Positions 46,663-54,786 of a stretch of DNA of 64,000 nucleotides are shown here, one piece after another. The stretch lies in assembly GCF_920984735.1 (NCBI RefSeq), contig NZ_CAKLBU010000006.1, forward strand, positions 1 through 64,000. Direction: 5' to 3'. Every line of letters begins with the position of its first letter. Position 1 is the stretch's first letter. The position numbers were made by a program, and so were the translations under genes. Origin of the DNA: Pedobacter sp. Leaf250. Lineage in GTDB: Bacteria; Bacteroidota; Bacteroidia; Sphingobacteriales; Sphingobacteriaceae. Under the pieces are notes generated by a model. It ran no database searches. It was not told the DNA's origin and saw nothing but the letters and a program-made list of their open reading frames with translations.

Positions 46663-47361
46663 CTAAATTTCCGTTTTAGTTACCACTAATTTCCGCTCAA
46701 CCGTTCCGTAAACGATTAAATATTGCGCTATCATATATGTAGCCATAATTAAAACTCCAACCTGGGGAATTGGCTGGGCAAACTTATTTACAGCCAATGC
46801 ACTATCGGATAAGAGAAAAAATAAAGCACCATATAAAATAAGTTTGTAGCTAAAAATATTCACCTTACCATACCGATTTACAGCCATAATCGCCATAAAT
46901 GTTATAATGATAGCATACAGCAAAACGGCAAACTGCATACTACCTAAGAATGGTTGAAGGTAGAAAAACAGCCCCACACAAAAGATAATCAACGCTCCAA
47001 CTACCCACAAAAAGAAAGCATTTTTGTGGTTTGGATTTGATTTATGGTCAAGGATAAATGCCCTGATATAAAAAATATGGCAAAGCAAGAAAGTGATCAA
47101 TCCGTAGATAAAAAAACTTGGATGGCCAGTTTGCAACATTAAAAAAATATCGCCTGCCAGTGCAAAAATTAAACCCGTAAAAATTCTTTTATGAAACCGA
47201 CCTTTAAGACTTGTACTCAAGTAAAGCCACATTAAGAGCGAAATAACAATTAATGGCTTTGAGAAATTTCGCAATTGAATGTTGCCATCTGTTTCTGCAT
47301 AAAGCTGAATAATAAAAACTAGCGCAAAAATAAAAGAGAACAATTTAGTTTTCATTGACAT
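46663..47361 (-). CDS. Lysoplasmalogenase (YhhN family)
   Basis: A 232-residue protein with about eight membrane segments matches the YhhN/TMEM86 family: FTGLIFALAGDIFLMLQTGHPSF, which carries catalytic acidic residues, and FLLSDSALAVNKFA near the C terminus. Family members hydrolyse the vinyl-ether bond of lysoplasmalogens. It overlaps by 17 bases the end of an alkylglycerol-monooxygenase-like gene, so the two are translated together and both act on ether lipids. Confidence 0.87.
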   Translation of the reverse strand: MSMKTKLFSFIFALVFIIQLYAETDGNIQLRNFSKPLIVISLLMWLYLSTSLKGRFHKRIFTGLIFALAGDIFLMLQTGHPSFFIYGLITFLLCHIFYIRAFILDHKSNPNHKNAFFLWVVGALIIFCVGLFFYLQPFLGSMQFAVLLYAIIITFMAIMAVNRYGKVNIFSYKLILYGALFFLLSDSALAVNKFAQPIPQVGVLIMATYMIAQYLIVYGTVERKLVVTKTEI

Positions 47362-48562
47362 TTGATTTTGCTTTGTGCAAATTAAAATACCAAATTACGG
47401 ATATTAACTGGATGCCTGCAAACATTAGTTGATATCCAATTGGAAATTTCAAAATTAAAACCAAAAGAAAACCTAGTGTTAATCTAAAATATTCGAATCT
47501 GATGAGCCAATGTTTCTGTTCCAATAAAGCACCGCAGGTTATTAATGTACATATAGTAAAAACTGTGCCAGAAACCAACGACAACGCATCCAATTTTGTA
47601 TAAGAGAATAATATTACCGAGCCTGCAGTTAATGCAATTAGAAATTGCACTAAAACATATCCGATAAGTTTAGATTGAAATTGGGGATTATATTTTTTAT
47701 AATTTTCTACATCTATTTCAGGAGCGTTTTGAAAACCACCCAAATGCGCTGGAAACCAACCTGGAGGTTTTAAAAATACTTTAATCTTATCGCTCATTTT
47801 TGGCGATTGGCGAGCGGTTTTAACTAAATCATCCCAATAGTGAAGGTTTGCCCAAACCGGGTTCCAACTTGCCAAAGGTTTAGTTATGCCGTAATAAACT
47901 TCCTCTTCTTCTTTCTGGAAGGTACCAAAAAACCTATCCCAAATAATTAATGTACCCGCATGGTTTTTATCAATGTATTTCGGATTAGAGCCATGATGAA
48001 CCCGATGGTGTGATGGCGTGTTCAGGATGTATTCCAAAAAACCCATCGATTTGATGGCTCGGGTATGAATCCAAAACTGATACAAAGTATTGAAAGAGCT
48101 TAAGGTTAAGAACATAATTGGGTCGAAACCTGCAAAAGCCAAGGGCAGATAAAAAACCCAGCTAAACCAACCTTGAAACCAGCTCTGACGCAGTGCAACG
48201 GTTAAATTATATTCTTCAGATTGATGGTGAACAATATGAGCCGCCCATAATGCATTAATCTGGTGGCTCATTCTGTGGAACCAATAATAGAAAAAATCGA
48301 CACCAATAAAAAGAATAATCCATACCCAAATGGTCTTCGGCATTTCGAAAAACCGCCAATATTCGAAAATATATTTATAACCAAAAAACAACGCTGTTTT
48401 CATAAAAATCCCTGTCAGTTGCTGCCCTATTCCCTGACTTAAATTTGAAATACTATCATTAAGCCTGTAATAATTTAGTTTTTTATAAAAGTTGTAGGCA
48501 AGCTCTATCCCAATCAGAATAAAAAAAACAGGCACAGATAAAGCGATATAATCTACTTTCAT
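47345..48562 (-). CDS. Fatty-acid hydroxylase-family protein, alkylglycerol-monooxygenase-like
   Basis: The 405-residue membrane protein belongs to the sterol desaturase / fatty-acid hydroxylase superfamily. Its di-iron histidines are in YWFHRMSHQ, AAHIVHHQSEEYN and SPSHHRVHHG. The segments NHAGTLIIWDRFFGTF and EEVYYGITKPL occur in the TMEM195 (alkylglycerol monooxygenase) branch. That enzyme cleaves glyceryl ethers with tetrahydropterin. About 100 extra C-terminal residues hold further membrane segments. The overlapping lysoplasmalogenase supports an ether-lipid role; a sterol or hopanoid substrate is less likely. Confidence 0.85.
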   Translation of the reverse strand: MKVDYIALSVPVFFILIGIELAYNFYKKLNYYRLNDSISNLSQGIGQQLTGIFMKTALFFGYKYIFEYWRFFEMPKTIWVWIILFIGVDFFYYWFHRMSHQINALWAAHIVHHQSEEYNLTVALRQSWFQGWFSWVFYLPLAFAGFDPIMFLTLSSFNTLYQFWIHTRAIKSMGFLEYILNTPSHHRVHHGSNPKYIDKNHAGTLIIWDRFFGTFQKEEEEVYYGITKPLASWNPVWANLHYWDDLVKTARQSPKMSDKIKVFLKPPGWFPAHLGGFQNAPEIDVENYKKYNPQFQSKLIGYVLVQFLIALTAGSVILFSYTKLDALSLVSGTVFTICTLITCGALLEQKHWLIRFEYFRLTLGFLLVLILKFPIGYQLMFAGIQLISVIWYFNLHKAKSNVNEN

Positions 48563-49036
48563 AGAGAAGAAAAATATATTTGGTTAGAATATTAATTACA
48601 ATTTATAAAATATTCGCCATTAGGAAAAATCTAACTCTAGAAATTAAAGGAAAAGCGTTTTAGACCTTTATATTAAAATTTGTTTAAATCCTAAATTGGA
48701 AATCACGGATCTTCAAACATAAAATCTACAAGAACATCATGCAAATGCCGAAGTCTTTAATTTTTTATATGAATGAAGACACCTAAAGTTTTGCCCTTAA
48801 GAAAACAATTAATTGATGAAATGACATTTAAAGGTATTAGTGGCGAATGCAACCTTTTAAATATTTATATGCATCACATGAGAAATGAAAATCAACGATG
48901 ATATCAAACAGATATTTAGCATGGAAAATGATAATAATTAAAGAAATATCGCCATTTTAATTCTGGCTGATATAAATAGGAAGATGAGAAGATCAAATCT
49001 TTCAGGTTAATTTCAATCCAAAATCAATATTATAAT
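48563..49036. other. Gap with a possible recombinase-fragment frame
   Basis: No full gene fits in these 474 bases, which are A/T-rich. A 42-codon plus-strand frame at 48773-48901 reads MKTPKVLPLRKQLIDEMTFK and then GISGECN. It recalls the N-terminal SAM-like domain of tyrosine recombinases, and stops follow soon after. It may be a decayed gene end or chance. Confidence 0.3.
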
Positions 49037-49228
49037 TTAGCAAACCTGCTTAAGTTTCCTAACAATAATTTGATTTCCCTGTTCAAGATCAAACAAAAAC
49101 AATAAATATTCATCTGTTTCCTGAATTTCTATATGAGCAATGTTGCCAGAAATCAGATTATTATCTATATGCATTCCAACTTTTAATTCTAAAATTGTTG
49201 AGGTTGGAGTTTGATCGTTTACAATCAT
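49037..49228 (-). CDS. Small protein translationally coupled to a histidine kinase
   Basis: A 63-residue protein starts MIVNDQTPTSTILELKVGMH and ends in a beta-rich IIVRKLKQVC. I chose the ATG at 49228 because it gives the classic ATGA overlap with the kinase stop, whereas the longer frame to 49258 would run far into the kinase. No family was recognised. Its position suggests a regulator or partner of the GAF kinase. No membrane segment or signal peptide is seen. Confidence 0.68.
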   Translation of the reverse strand: MIVNDQTPTSTILELKVGMHIDNNLISGNIAHIEIQETDEYLLFLFDLEQGNQIIVRKLKQVC

Positions 49229-50412
49229 TTTAGCGTTGGTAAAATAAGAGTAAAACAAGTTTTATCAGCGTCGGAGCTAACATCTAGCGTACCACCATGT
49301 GCCTTAGCAATTTCTGCAGCTATGTACAAACCTAAACCGAGTCCTTTTTGATTAGGTTCTACTTCACCCCTTGAAAAAGGTTGAAATAATCTTTCCATCG
49401 CTGCTTCTGGAATTTTTTTTCCAGGATTAGCTACGCAAAGTTTAAATTCATCTTCGTTGGTTATGGCAGAAATATCAATGGTAGAATCAGCCGAACTGTA
49501 GGCCAATGCATTACCTAATAAATTGGAAAAAAGCTGGGCTATCCGCTTCCCATCTGCATGGATTGGATGAGCAATATCAAAATTTAGATTCAATTTTTTA
49601 TCCGGAGAAATGGCATGGATCTCCTCAATAACCTGGTACAATACTTTTTCAAGATCTTCATCAGGCGTAGGGGAAATATTTATACCGCCTCCTAGCCTTC
49701 CACTTGCGAAATCGAGCATATTTTCAATTAATCCATTCATTCTGAAGGATGAATCTTTTATAATATTAACCAGCTTCTGTGTCCTATCATCATGATTAAT
49801 ACGTGCTAATAATTGCGCACTATTCGATATGGCATTTAAAGGATTTCGCAAATCATGACCAAGGATGGCAATAAATTGCTCTCTTACTTCAGCAGTTTCC
49901 TTTTCAATTTGCAAACTTTCTTCTGATATTGCAAGCCGATCCAAGGCATCTAAATGAAAGGCAATCAAATCAGCAAACATTTTGAACATGCCAATAATGG
50001 TAGGATTATTGAGTTTAGCCGGTTTAGGATCGATGGCGCAAAGCGTGCCAAAAAATACACCGTCTTTTCTTACAATAGGCACCGATATGTAACTCTCAAA
50101 GCCATACATTTTGGGTGTATGGTGGTTGGCAAATTCTTCGTTTTCTGAAACATGATCGATAATTACTGGATCATGATGTTGCCTGATTTCGTTACAAATG
50201 GTTGTTTCCAGCTTTAATTCTCCGCCAGGATTTAAACCAAAATTTATGTTATCGTTAACAGCACAAACCACCCATTTATCTGATGTGACTCTGGCAACAG
50301 CAGAAAAGCCCATTCCAGTTGTATTACAAACAATTTCTAAAATGTTCGCAACTGCTGGTATTTTGCTGATCGACTCAATATCAGCAGGAATGTTCGTGTA
50401 TTCGTTTTGCAA
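49225..50412 (-). CDS. GAF-domain sensor histidine kinase
   Basis: A 395-residue cytoplasmic kinase has a GAF domain (residues about 20-165: FSAVARVTSDKWVVCAV, YISVPIVRKDGVFFGTLCAI). A short coiled coil, HisKA (LGHDLRNPLNAISNSAQLL) and HATPase (LLGNALAYSS, GLGLGLYIAAEIAKAHGG) follow. The GAF signature resembles kinases near bacteriophytochromes, but no chromophore Cys or PASDIP motif is present, so it is not a phytochrome. It overlaps a small downstream gene by four bases. No regulator gene is adjacent. Confidence 0.92.
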   Translation of the reverse strand: MQNEYTNIPADIESISKIPAVANILEIVCNTTGMGFSAVARVTSDKWVVCAVNDNINFGLNPGGELKLETTICNEIRQHHDPVIIDHVSENEEFANHHTPKMYGFESYISVPIVRKDGVFFGTLCAIDPKPAKLNNPTIIGMFKMFADLIAFHLDALDRLAISEESLQIEKETAEVREQFIAILGHDLRNPLNAISNSAQLLARINHDDRTQKLVNIIKDSSFRMNGLIENMLDFASGRLGGGINISPTPDEDLEKVLYQVIEEIHAISPDKKLNLNFDIAHPIHADGKRIAQLFSNLLGNALAYSSADSTIDISAITNEDEFKLCVANPGKKIPEAAMERLFQPFSRGEVEPNQKGLGLGLYIAAEIAKAHGGTLDVSSDADKTCFTLILPTLK

Positions 50413-50533
50413 GGGTTATTAGAATAATGTTGCACAATTTACAAAAAAATTAATCTTCAAAAAAAATAATCCTTACGATCTAACATTAGTTTTACATATC
50501 CACCATCTGGTGGTTTTAACTGTTGATCAAATG

Positions 50534-50567
50534 CAAAAAAAATGCCCGGTTGTAAAAAATCGGGCAT
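50534..50567 (-). terminator. Terminator of the GH76-GH125 operon
   Basis: ATGCCCG (50542-50548) and CGGGCAT (50561-50567) form a stem. On the minus strand it is followed by a run of eight T's (50534-50541). It ends six bases before the GH125 stop codon region. Confidence 0.85.
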
Positions 50568-50572
50568 ATAAA

Positions 50573-51997
50573 TTAAGCTTTTAATAACGCTGGCTTTTCG
50601 TGATAGGTTTTCCACAGCAACTCGCCAAATAAAGTGTTTGACCACGCAAACCAGGCACGGGTAAAGTTTGCTGGATTATCTTTGTTAAACGATTCATGCA
50701 TAAAACCTTTGCCAGCATGCGTTTTGCGTAAGGTATCAATACAGTATTTAATTTCGGTATCGTCTTTAGATGTTAAAGCCCTCATGGTAATGCTCATTGG
50801 CCAAATCATATCCTGCCCAGCATGTGGCCCGCCAATTCCTTCAGCAGCAGTACCTTTAAAGAAATATGGATTATCTTTCGATAAAGCAAACCTCCTTGTA
50901 TTTTGATAAATTGGATCATCTGCTTTCATTGCACCCAAATAAGGCAAACTTAGCAAACTTGGTACATTGGAATCATCCATCAAATACGAGCTGCCAAATC
51001 CATCAACCTCAAAGGCATAAATTTTACCATATTTTGGATGATTAACAGTGGCGTATTTTTGTAGTGCAGTACTCACTTCATTCGAAAGATTTAACAAATT
51101 GCTTTCTAAAGTTTTATCTGGTTGTAAAGCTTTGATCATTTCTGCGGCCTGCTTTAAACTCGAAACTGCAAAGAAATTAGATGGCACCAAAAAGGGGAAA
51201 ATAGTTGCATCATCACTGGGGCGGAAAGCAGAACAAATTAATCCAACAGGATTTACAGGGAAACCATAACCTGCCATGGGTAATGAATCTGTAGGTTGAG
51301 TGGTTTCGCGTTGAAAATGATAAGGTCCTTTATCCGCTTTGCGTTGCTGCTCTTTAAAAGTCTTTAAAGTTGCTTCGATTCCCTTTTTCCAATCTGCATC
51401 GAATGGTGTTTTATCACCAGTTTTTTTCCAATAATGATAAGCCAAACGAATAGGATAACACAAGGAATCTATTTCCCACTTACGCTCATGTACTCCTGCC
51501 TGCATTTTAGTTTTATCGGTTTTCCATTCACCAACTTTATTTGCATCGCCATAAAAAGCATTGGCATAAGGATCTTTTAAAACACATTGGGTTTGATGAA
51601 TAATTACTCCGGCAATTAACTTTTTAAGCGGTTCATCCTCATTAACAAACTGAAGATAAGGCCAAACCTGTGCAGAGCTATCGCGAAGCCACATTGCATC
51701 AATATCACCAGTAATAACATAAGTATCTGGTTTTCCATTTTTTTCCTCATAATACACAGTTGTATCTAAAGTATTAGGGAAACAATTTTCAAAAAGCCAC
51801 GTAAGTTCTGGATTTTTAACGTTGGATTGAAAGGTTTTGATAGCAGCATCAACAGCTTTACTTTGAAAATGTCTTTCGCCGGCTGCAACCCTTACAACTG
51901 GAAATTCGAGCACAAGATTGGCCGCCAGAGAAAACTTTGAGGTTAAAACTCCAGCGCCTAGTAAGCCTGTGTTTTGAATAAATGTTCTTCTTTTCAT
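50573..51997 (-). CDS. GH125 exo-alpha-1,6-mannosidase
   Basis: The 474-residue protein has a twin-arginine-type leader (MKRRTFIQNTGLLGAG). The GH125 barrel shows TYVITGDIDAMWLRDSSAQV near residue 92, KWEIDSLCYPIRLAY, GFGSSYLMDDSNVPSLLSLP and GPHAGQDMIWPMSI. Such enzymes remove single alpha-1,6-linked mannoses from the ends of mannan chains. It lies 24 bases behind a GH76 endo-mannanase, so both probably work on one backbone. Several GH125 proteins of Bacteroidota are periplasmic or lipid-anchored; Tat export here is inferred. Confidence 0.93.
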   Translation of the reverse strand: MKRRTFIQNTGLLGAGVLTSKFSLAANLVLEFPVVRVAAGERHFQSKAVDAAIKTFQSNVKNPELTWLFENCFPNTLDTTVYYEEKNGKPDTYVITGDIDAMWLRDSSAQVWPYLQFVNEDEPLKKLIAGVIIHQTQCVLKDPYANAFYGDANKVGEWKTDKTKMQAGVHERKWEIDSLCYPIRLAYHYWKKTGDKTPFDADWKKGIEATLKTFKEQQRKADKGPYHFQRETTQPTDSLPMAGYGFPVNPVGLICSAFRPSDDATIFPFLVPSNFFAVSSLKQAAEMIKALQPDKTLESNLLNLSNEVSTALQKYATVNHPKYGKIYAFEVDGFGSSYLMDDSNVPSLLSLPYLGAMKADDPIYQNTRRFALSKDNPYFFKGTAAEGIGGPHAGQDMIWPMSITMRALTSKDDTEIKYCIDTLRKTHAGKGFMHESFNKDNPANFTRAWFAWSNTLFGELLWKTYHEKPALLKA

Positions 51998-52021
51998 TAT
52001 AGATATGATATAATAATTTGC

Positions 52022-53080
52022 TTATTTTAGTTGCGCTAATCGAGCATAATATTCTAGCATTGCCGCTTGCATAATTAACGATTTGTTTTTTTGTTTTCCC
52101 AATAGATTATTTTCGTCACGCTCCTCTTTCCAAATTCGTTCGCCTTCATTTACTAGAAATGATAATCGATTGGCATCATTTTCCACCTTAAGTAATTCGA
52201 GGTAACCTCTTAACAAAACAACGTTAAACCAATAATGATCACCTAGTTTATTGTTTTTATAAAAATGTTTTTCGGCGTTATTTGCAATAAATTTAGCTTC
52301 TGATAAATACTTTTTATCCTTTGTAATTTGATAAAGTATAACGTTTGCCTGCAACATCGTTCCAGTATTGTAGGTGTAAGTAGCTGAATCTATTTTTGCG
52401 TTTTTTACATCAATGGCATCGTAAAATATACCTTCAGGAGAACGGAGCATTTTATTCGTCCAATGATATACCAAAAGTGCTGTATCTAAGTATTTCTTTT
52501 GTTTGGTAATTTGATATAACTGTAGCGACACCAAAACGTTTGGTCCGTTTGAACAGGAATTTTTTGAAGTTTTTTCATCCTTCCTCCAATACAAACCACC
52601 ACCAAGTTTTTCGTCGTAACCAGTTAAAAGCCAGCTATAAATTTCTTTAGCTTTTGCTAAATAAAAAGGATTTTTATTTCTATTGTAAGCATCCAAATAC
52701 GCAATGGCGATCCATTGGTTGTCATCATAAAATCGGGAACTTTTAGTTATATAAGACTGGTAAGAGGGCGATGGAGATTCTGTTGTGTAATACTGGTTTA
52801 TCGCTGCAATAACAGGTTTCATCACCTGCTTTCGTCCAACGGCTTCACTTTCATTTGTGGCCTGAATTAACGCACATAATGGCCATAAATAAGAATACGG
52901 TTTTTCATGTTCGCCAATGTTCTCCAAATACAGGCCTTTAATTTTTACGAAGAAATATTTATTGATGTTACTTTCAATAATACTTATTCTATTTAAATAT
53001 TCATCTCTTTGATGTTGTGCCAAGGAAGATTTGGTATATAACAGCATTGAGGCGATGACAACTAATAATTTATATCGCAT
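52022..53080 (-). CDS. GH76 endo-alpha-1,6-mannanase
   Basis: The product is 352 residues from the ATG at 53080. That start gives a normal signal peptide (YKLLVVIASMLLYTKSSLAQ), while the frame to 53116 adds an atypical prefix. The GH76 barrel has the catalytic Asp pair in FYDDNQWIAIAYL, GGGLYWRKDEKTSKNSCSN and MLRSPEGIFYDAI. These enzymes cut the alpha-1,6-mannan backbone internally. The gene leads an operon with GH125 24 bases behind. Some GH76 proteins act as cell-wall transglycosidases in fungi, which is less likely here. Confidence 0.9.
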   Translation of the reverse strand: MRYKLLVVIASMLLYTKSSLAQHQRDEYLNRISIIESNINKYFFVKIKGLYLENIGEHEKPYSYLWPLCALIQATNESEAVGRKQVMKPVIAAINQYYTTESPSPSYQSYITKSSRFYDDNQWIAIAYLDAYNRNKNPFYLAKAKEIYSWLLTGYDEKLGGGLYWRKDEKTSKNSCSNGPNVLVSLQLYQITKQKKYLDTALLVYHWTNKMLRSPEGIFYDAIDVKNAKIDSATYTYNTGTMLQANVILYQITKDKKYLSEAKFIANNAEKHFYKNNKLGDHYWFNVVLLRGYLELLKVENDANRLSFLVNEGERIWKEERDENNLLGKQKNKSLIMQAAMLEYYARLAQLK

Positions 53081-53460
53081 TCGAAGTATTACGTATTTTA
53101 AAATAGATGATCTCAAATTATTCTTAAATTTTAAATGTGATTAATTCTAGATTCTAAATAAACTGAAAAGACATTTGGTTAGCACTGAAACAAATATTAA
53201 TATAATTTTATTAACATCAAAATAAAAAAAGCCAATTAAACTATTCCTAAATCGATTTTCTGGTTAAACATGAAGTTGGATACTATCACTAATTATTAAT
53301 AACTAAATTTTAATCATTATTAAAAAAGCTAACAAGTAAAAATTCAACTTAAAACTTGATTACGAAATTTAATCATCATTTAAACTGAAGATACAATGCT
53401 AAATAATATTAGTTAATTAATTGATATTAAAAAAGTTATATATATTATTTGTATATTTAA
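53081..53460. other. A/T-rich gap between GH76 and amidase genes
   Basis: This 380-base divergent gap must hold two promoters. It is very A/T-rich with no useful frame, strong hairpin or repeat visible. Confidence 0.6.
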
Positions 53461-54534
53461 ATGGCGCAAAAAGATCCCTCCTTTTTCTCTCGTAGCTGTA
53501 CATCGCCAGAAAAATTAATTTATCAAAAAACTCTTATGACTACTAAATTTGGCTTCAGCTTAATGAACATCGATGAATTTGAAAACTGGCTTTCTAATTT
53601 GAGGGTTGCCCGGACTATTTTGTACATTCAACAACACCATACCTGGAGTCCTAGTTACATTCAGTTTAAAGGAAACAATCAATTTGACCTGCAAAAAGGC
53701 ATGAAAGAGTATCATGTAAGTGAAAACGGCTGGGCAGATATCGGCCAACATTTTAGCACTTTTGCCGATGGATCGATCATTACCGGACGAAGTTTAGAGA
53801 AAACGCCTGCCTGTATCCTCGGCTTTAATTCTAATTCCATCTGCATGGAGCATGTTGGAAATTTTGATAAAGGAAAGGATGCTATGACAGCTGCCCATAA
53901 AGATACCATTATCAGAATGACAGCCGCCTTGTGTAAAAAATTTGGAATAGCAGTTAATAGCAATAAAATTGTTTATCATCATTGGTTCGATTTGAGTTCG
54001 GGTATTAGGAATAATGGTACTAAAAACAATAAAACCTGCCCTGGTACAAACTTTTTTGGGGGCAATAAAGTTGCCGATTGTGAGAAAAATTTTTTACCGT
54101 TGGTGAGTGCGGCAATTGGTGGAATCTCCATCCCATCAACATCTGTAACCAATACTGATATTTTAAAATATGTGTATGTAACTGCAGAAAGTTTAAATAT
54201 TAGGGAAGCTGCAAATGGTCAAGCGAAAAAAGCGAGTGATAGAGAACCTGCCTTACTGGGTGCCGTAATTAGGGTTTTTAAAGAAAAAGATGGGTGGTAT
54301 AAAATTTCAGGATCTCAGGAACATTGGGTTAACGCTAATTATACCAAGCCAGTTATTCGGGCTACAGTTAATGCAGCTACTTTAAATGTACGCAGTGGTG
54401 CTGGTAATACTTTTCCGAAGGTTGCTTCGCTAAGTAAAGGCCAGGAAGTGTTTATTAGAGACGAAAACAATGGCTGGAGCAAAATAAATATTGATAACAG
54501 ATGGGTAAAAAAGGAGTTTTTGAAGTTGGAGTGA
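53461..54534 (+). CDS. N-acetylmuramoyl-L-alanine amidase with two SH3b domains
   Basis: The 357-residue protein has an amidase_2/PGRP-type domain. Its zinc ligands appear to be a His in YIQQHHTW, a His in IVYHHWFD and the Cys in KTCPGTNFF, as in T7 lysozyme. Two C-terminal bacterial SH3 domains follow: AESLNIREAANG and ATLNVRSGAGNTF. No signal peptide is present. The start may be the ATG at 53536 (MTTKFGFSLMN), since the first 25 residues look unlike the family. Without export it may act as a lysin, and it sits beside contractile-tail genes on the opposite strand. Confidence 0.85.
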   Translation: MAQKDPSFFSRSCTSPEKLIYQKTLMTTKFGFSLMNIDEFENWLSNLRVARTILYIQQHHTWSPSYIQFKGNNQFDLQKGMKEYHVSENGWADIGQHFSTFADGSIITGRSLEKTPACILGFNSNSICMEHVGNFDKGKDAMTAAHKDTIIRMTAALCKKFGIAVNSNKIVYHHWFDLSSGIRNNGTKNNKTCPGTNFFGGNKVADCEKNFLPLVSAAIGGISIPSTSVTNTDILKYVYVTAESLNIREAANGQAKKASDREPALLGAVIRVFKEKDGWYKISGSQEHWVNANYTKPVIRATVNAATLNVRSGAGNTFPKVASLSKGQEVFIRDENNGWSKINIDNRWVKKEFLKLE

Positions 54535-54539
54535 AGTTA

Positions 54540-54786
54540 AATAATGCTTTATTATTTATAAACCTTATCGATTCTCATTCTAATATTACCATCACAAAAT
54601 CTGCTGGTATCTGGAATTCATTTTTATGATGAAATAATACCTGCATTACCAGCCGGGATAAGTTTACCGATAACATTTAGATTATTTGATAATTCATCAT
54701 TAACTACCAAACCCGCAATAGATAATTCTGTTATTGGAACAAATTGTATACCCTATATCATCGACTTAAGTTTTATTCCTGTGACT
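54540..54786 (-). pseudogene. Possible decayed coding remnant behind the sheath gene
   Basis: On the minus strand one frame reads protein-like between stops. It includes GIQFVPITELSIAGLVVNDE and then NVIGKLIPAGNAGIISS, followed after two stops by IPDTSRFCDGNIRMRID. It has no start codon and at least three in-frame stops. It could be the remains of a further tail gene, or chance. No family was recognised. Confidence 0.25.

Noticed and set aside
49225..50412. Second phytochrome
   Set aside because: The GAF domain lacks the chromophore Cys, the PASDIP motif and a PHY domain, so it is an ordinary GAF kinase.
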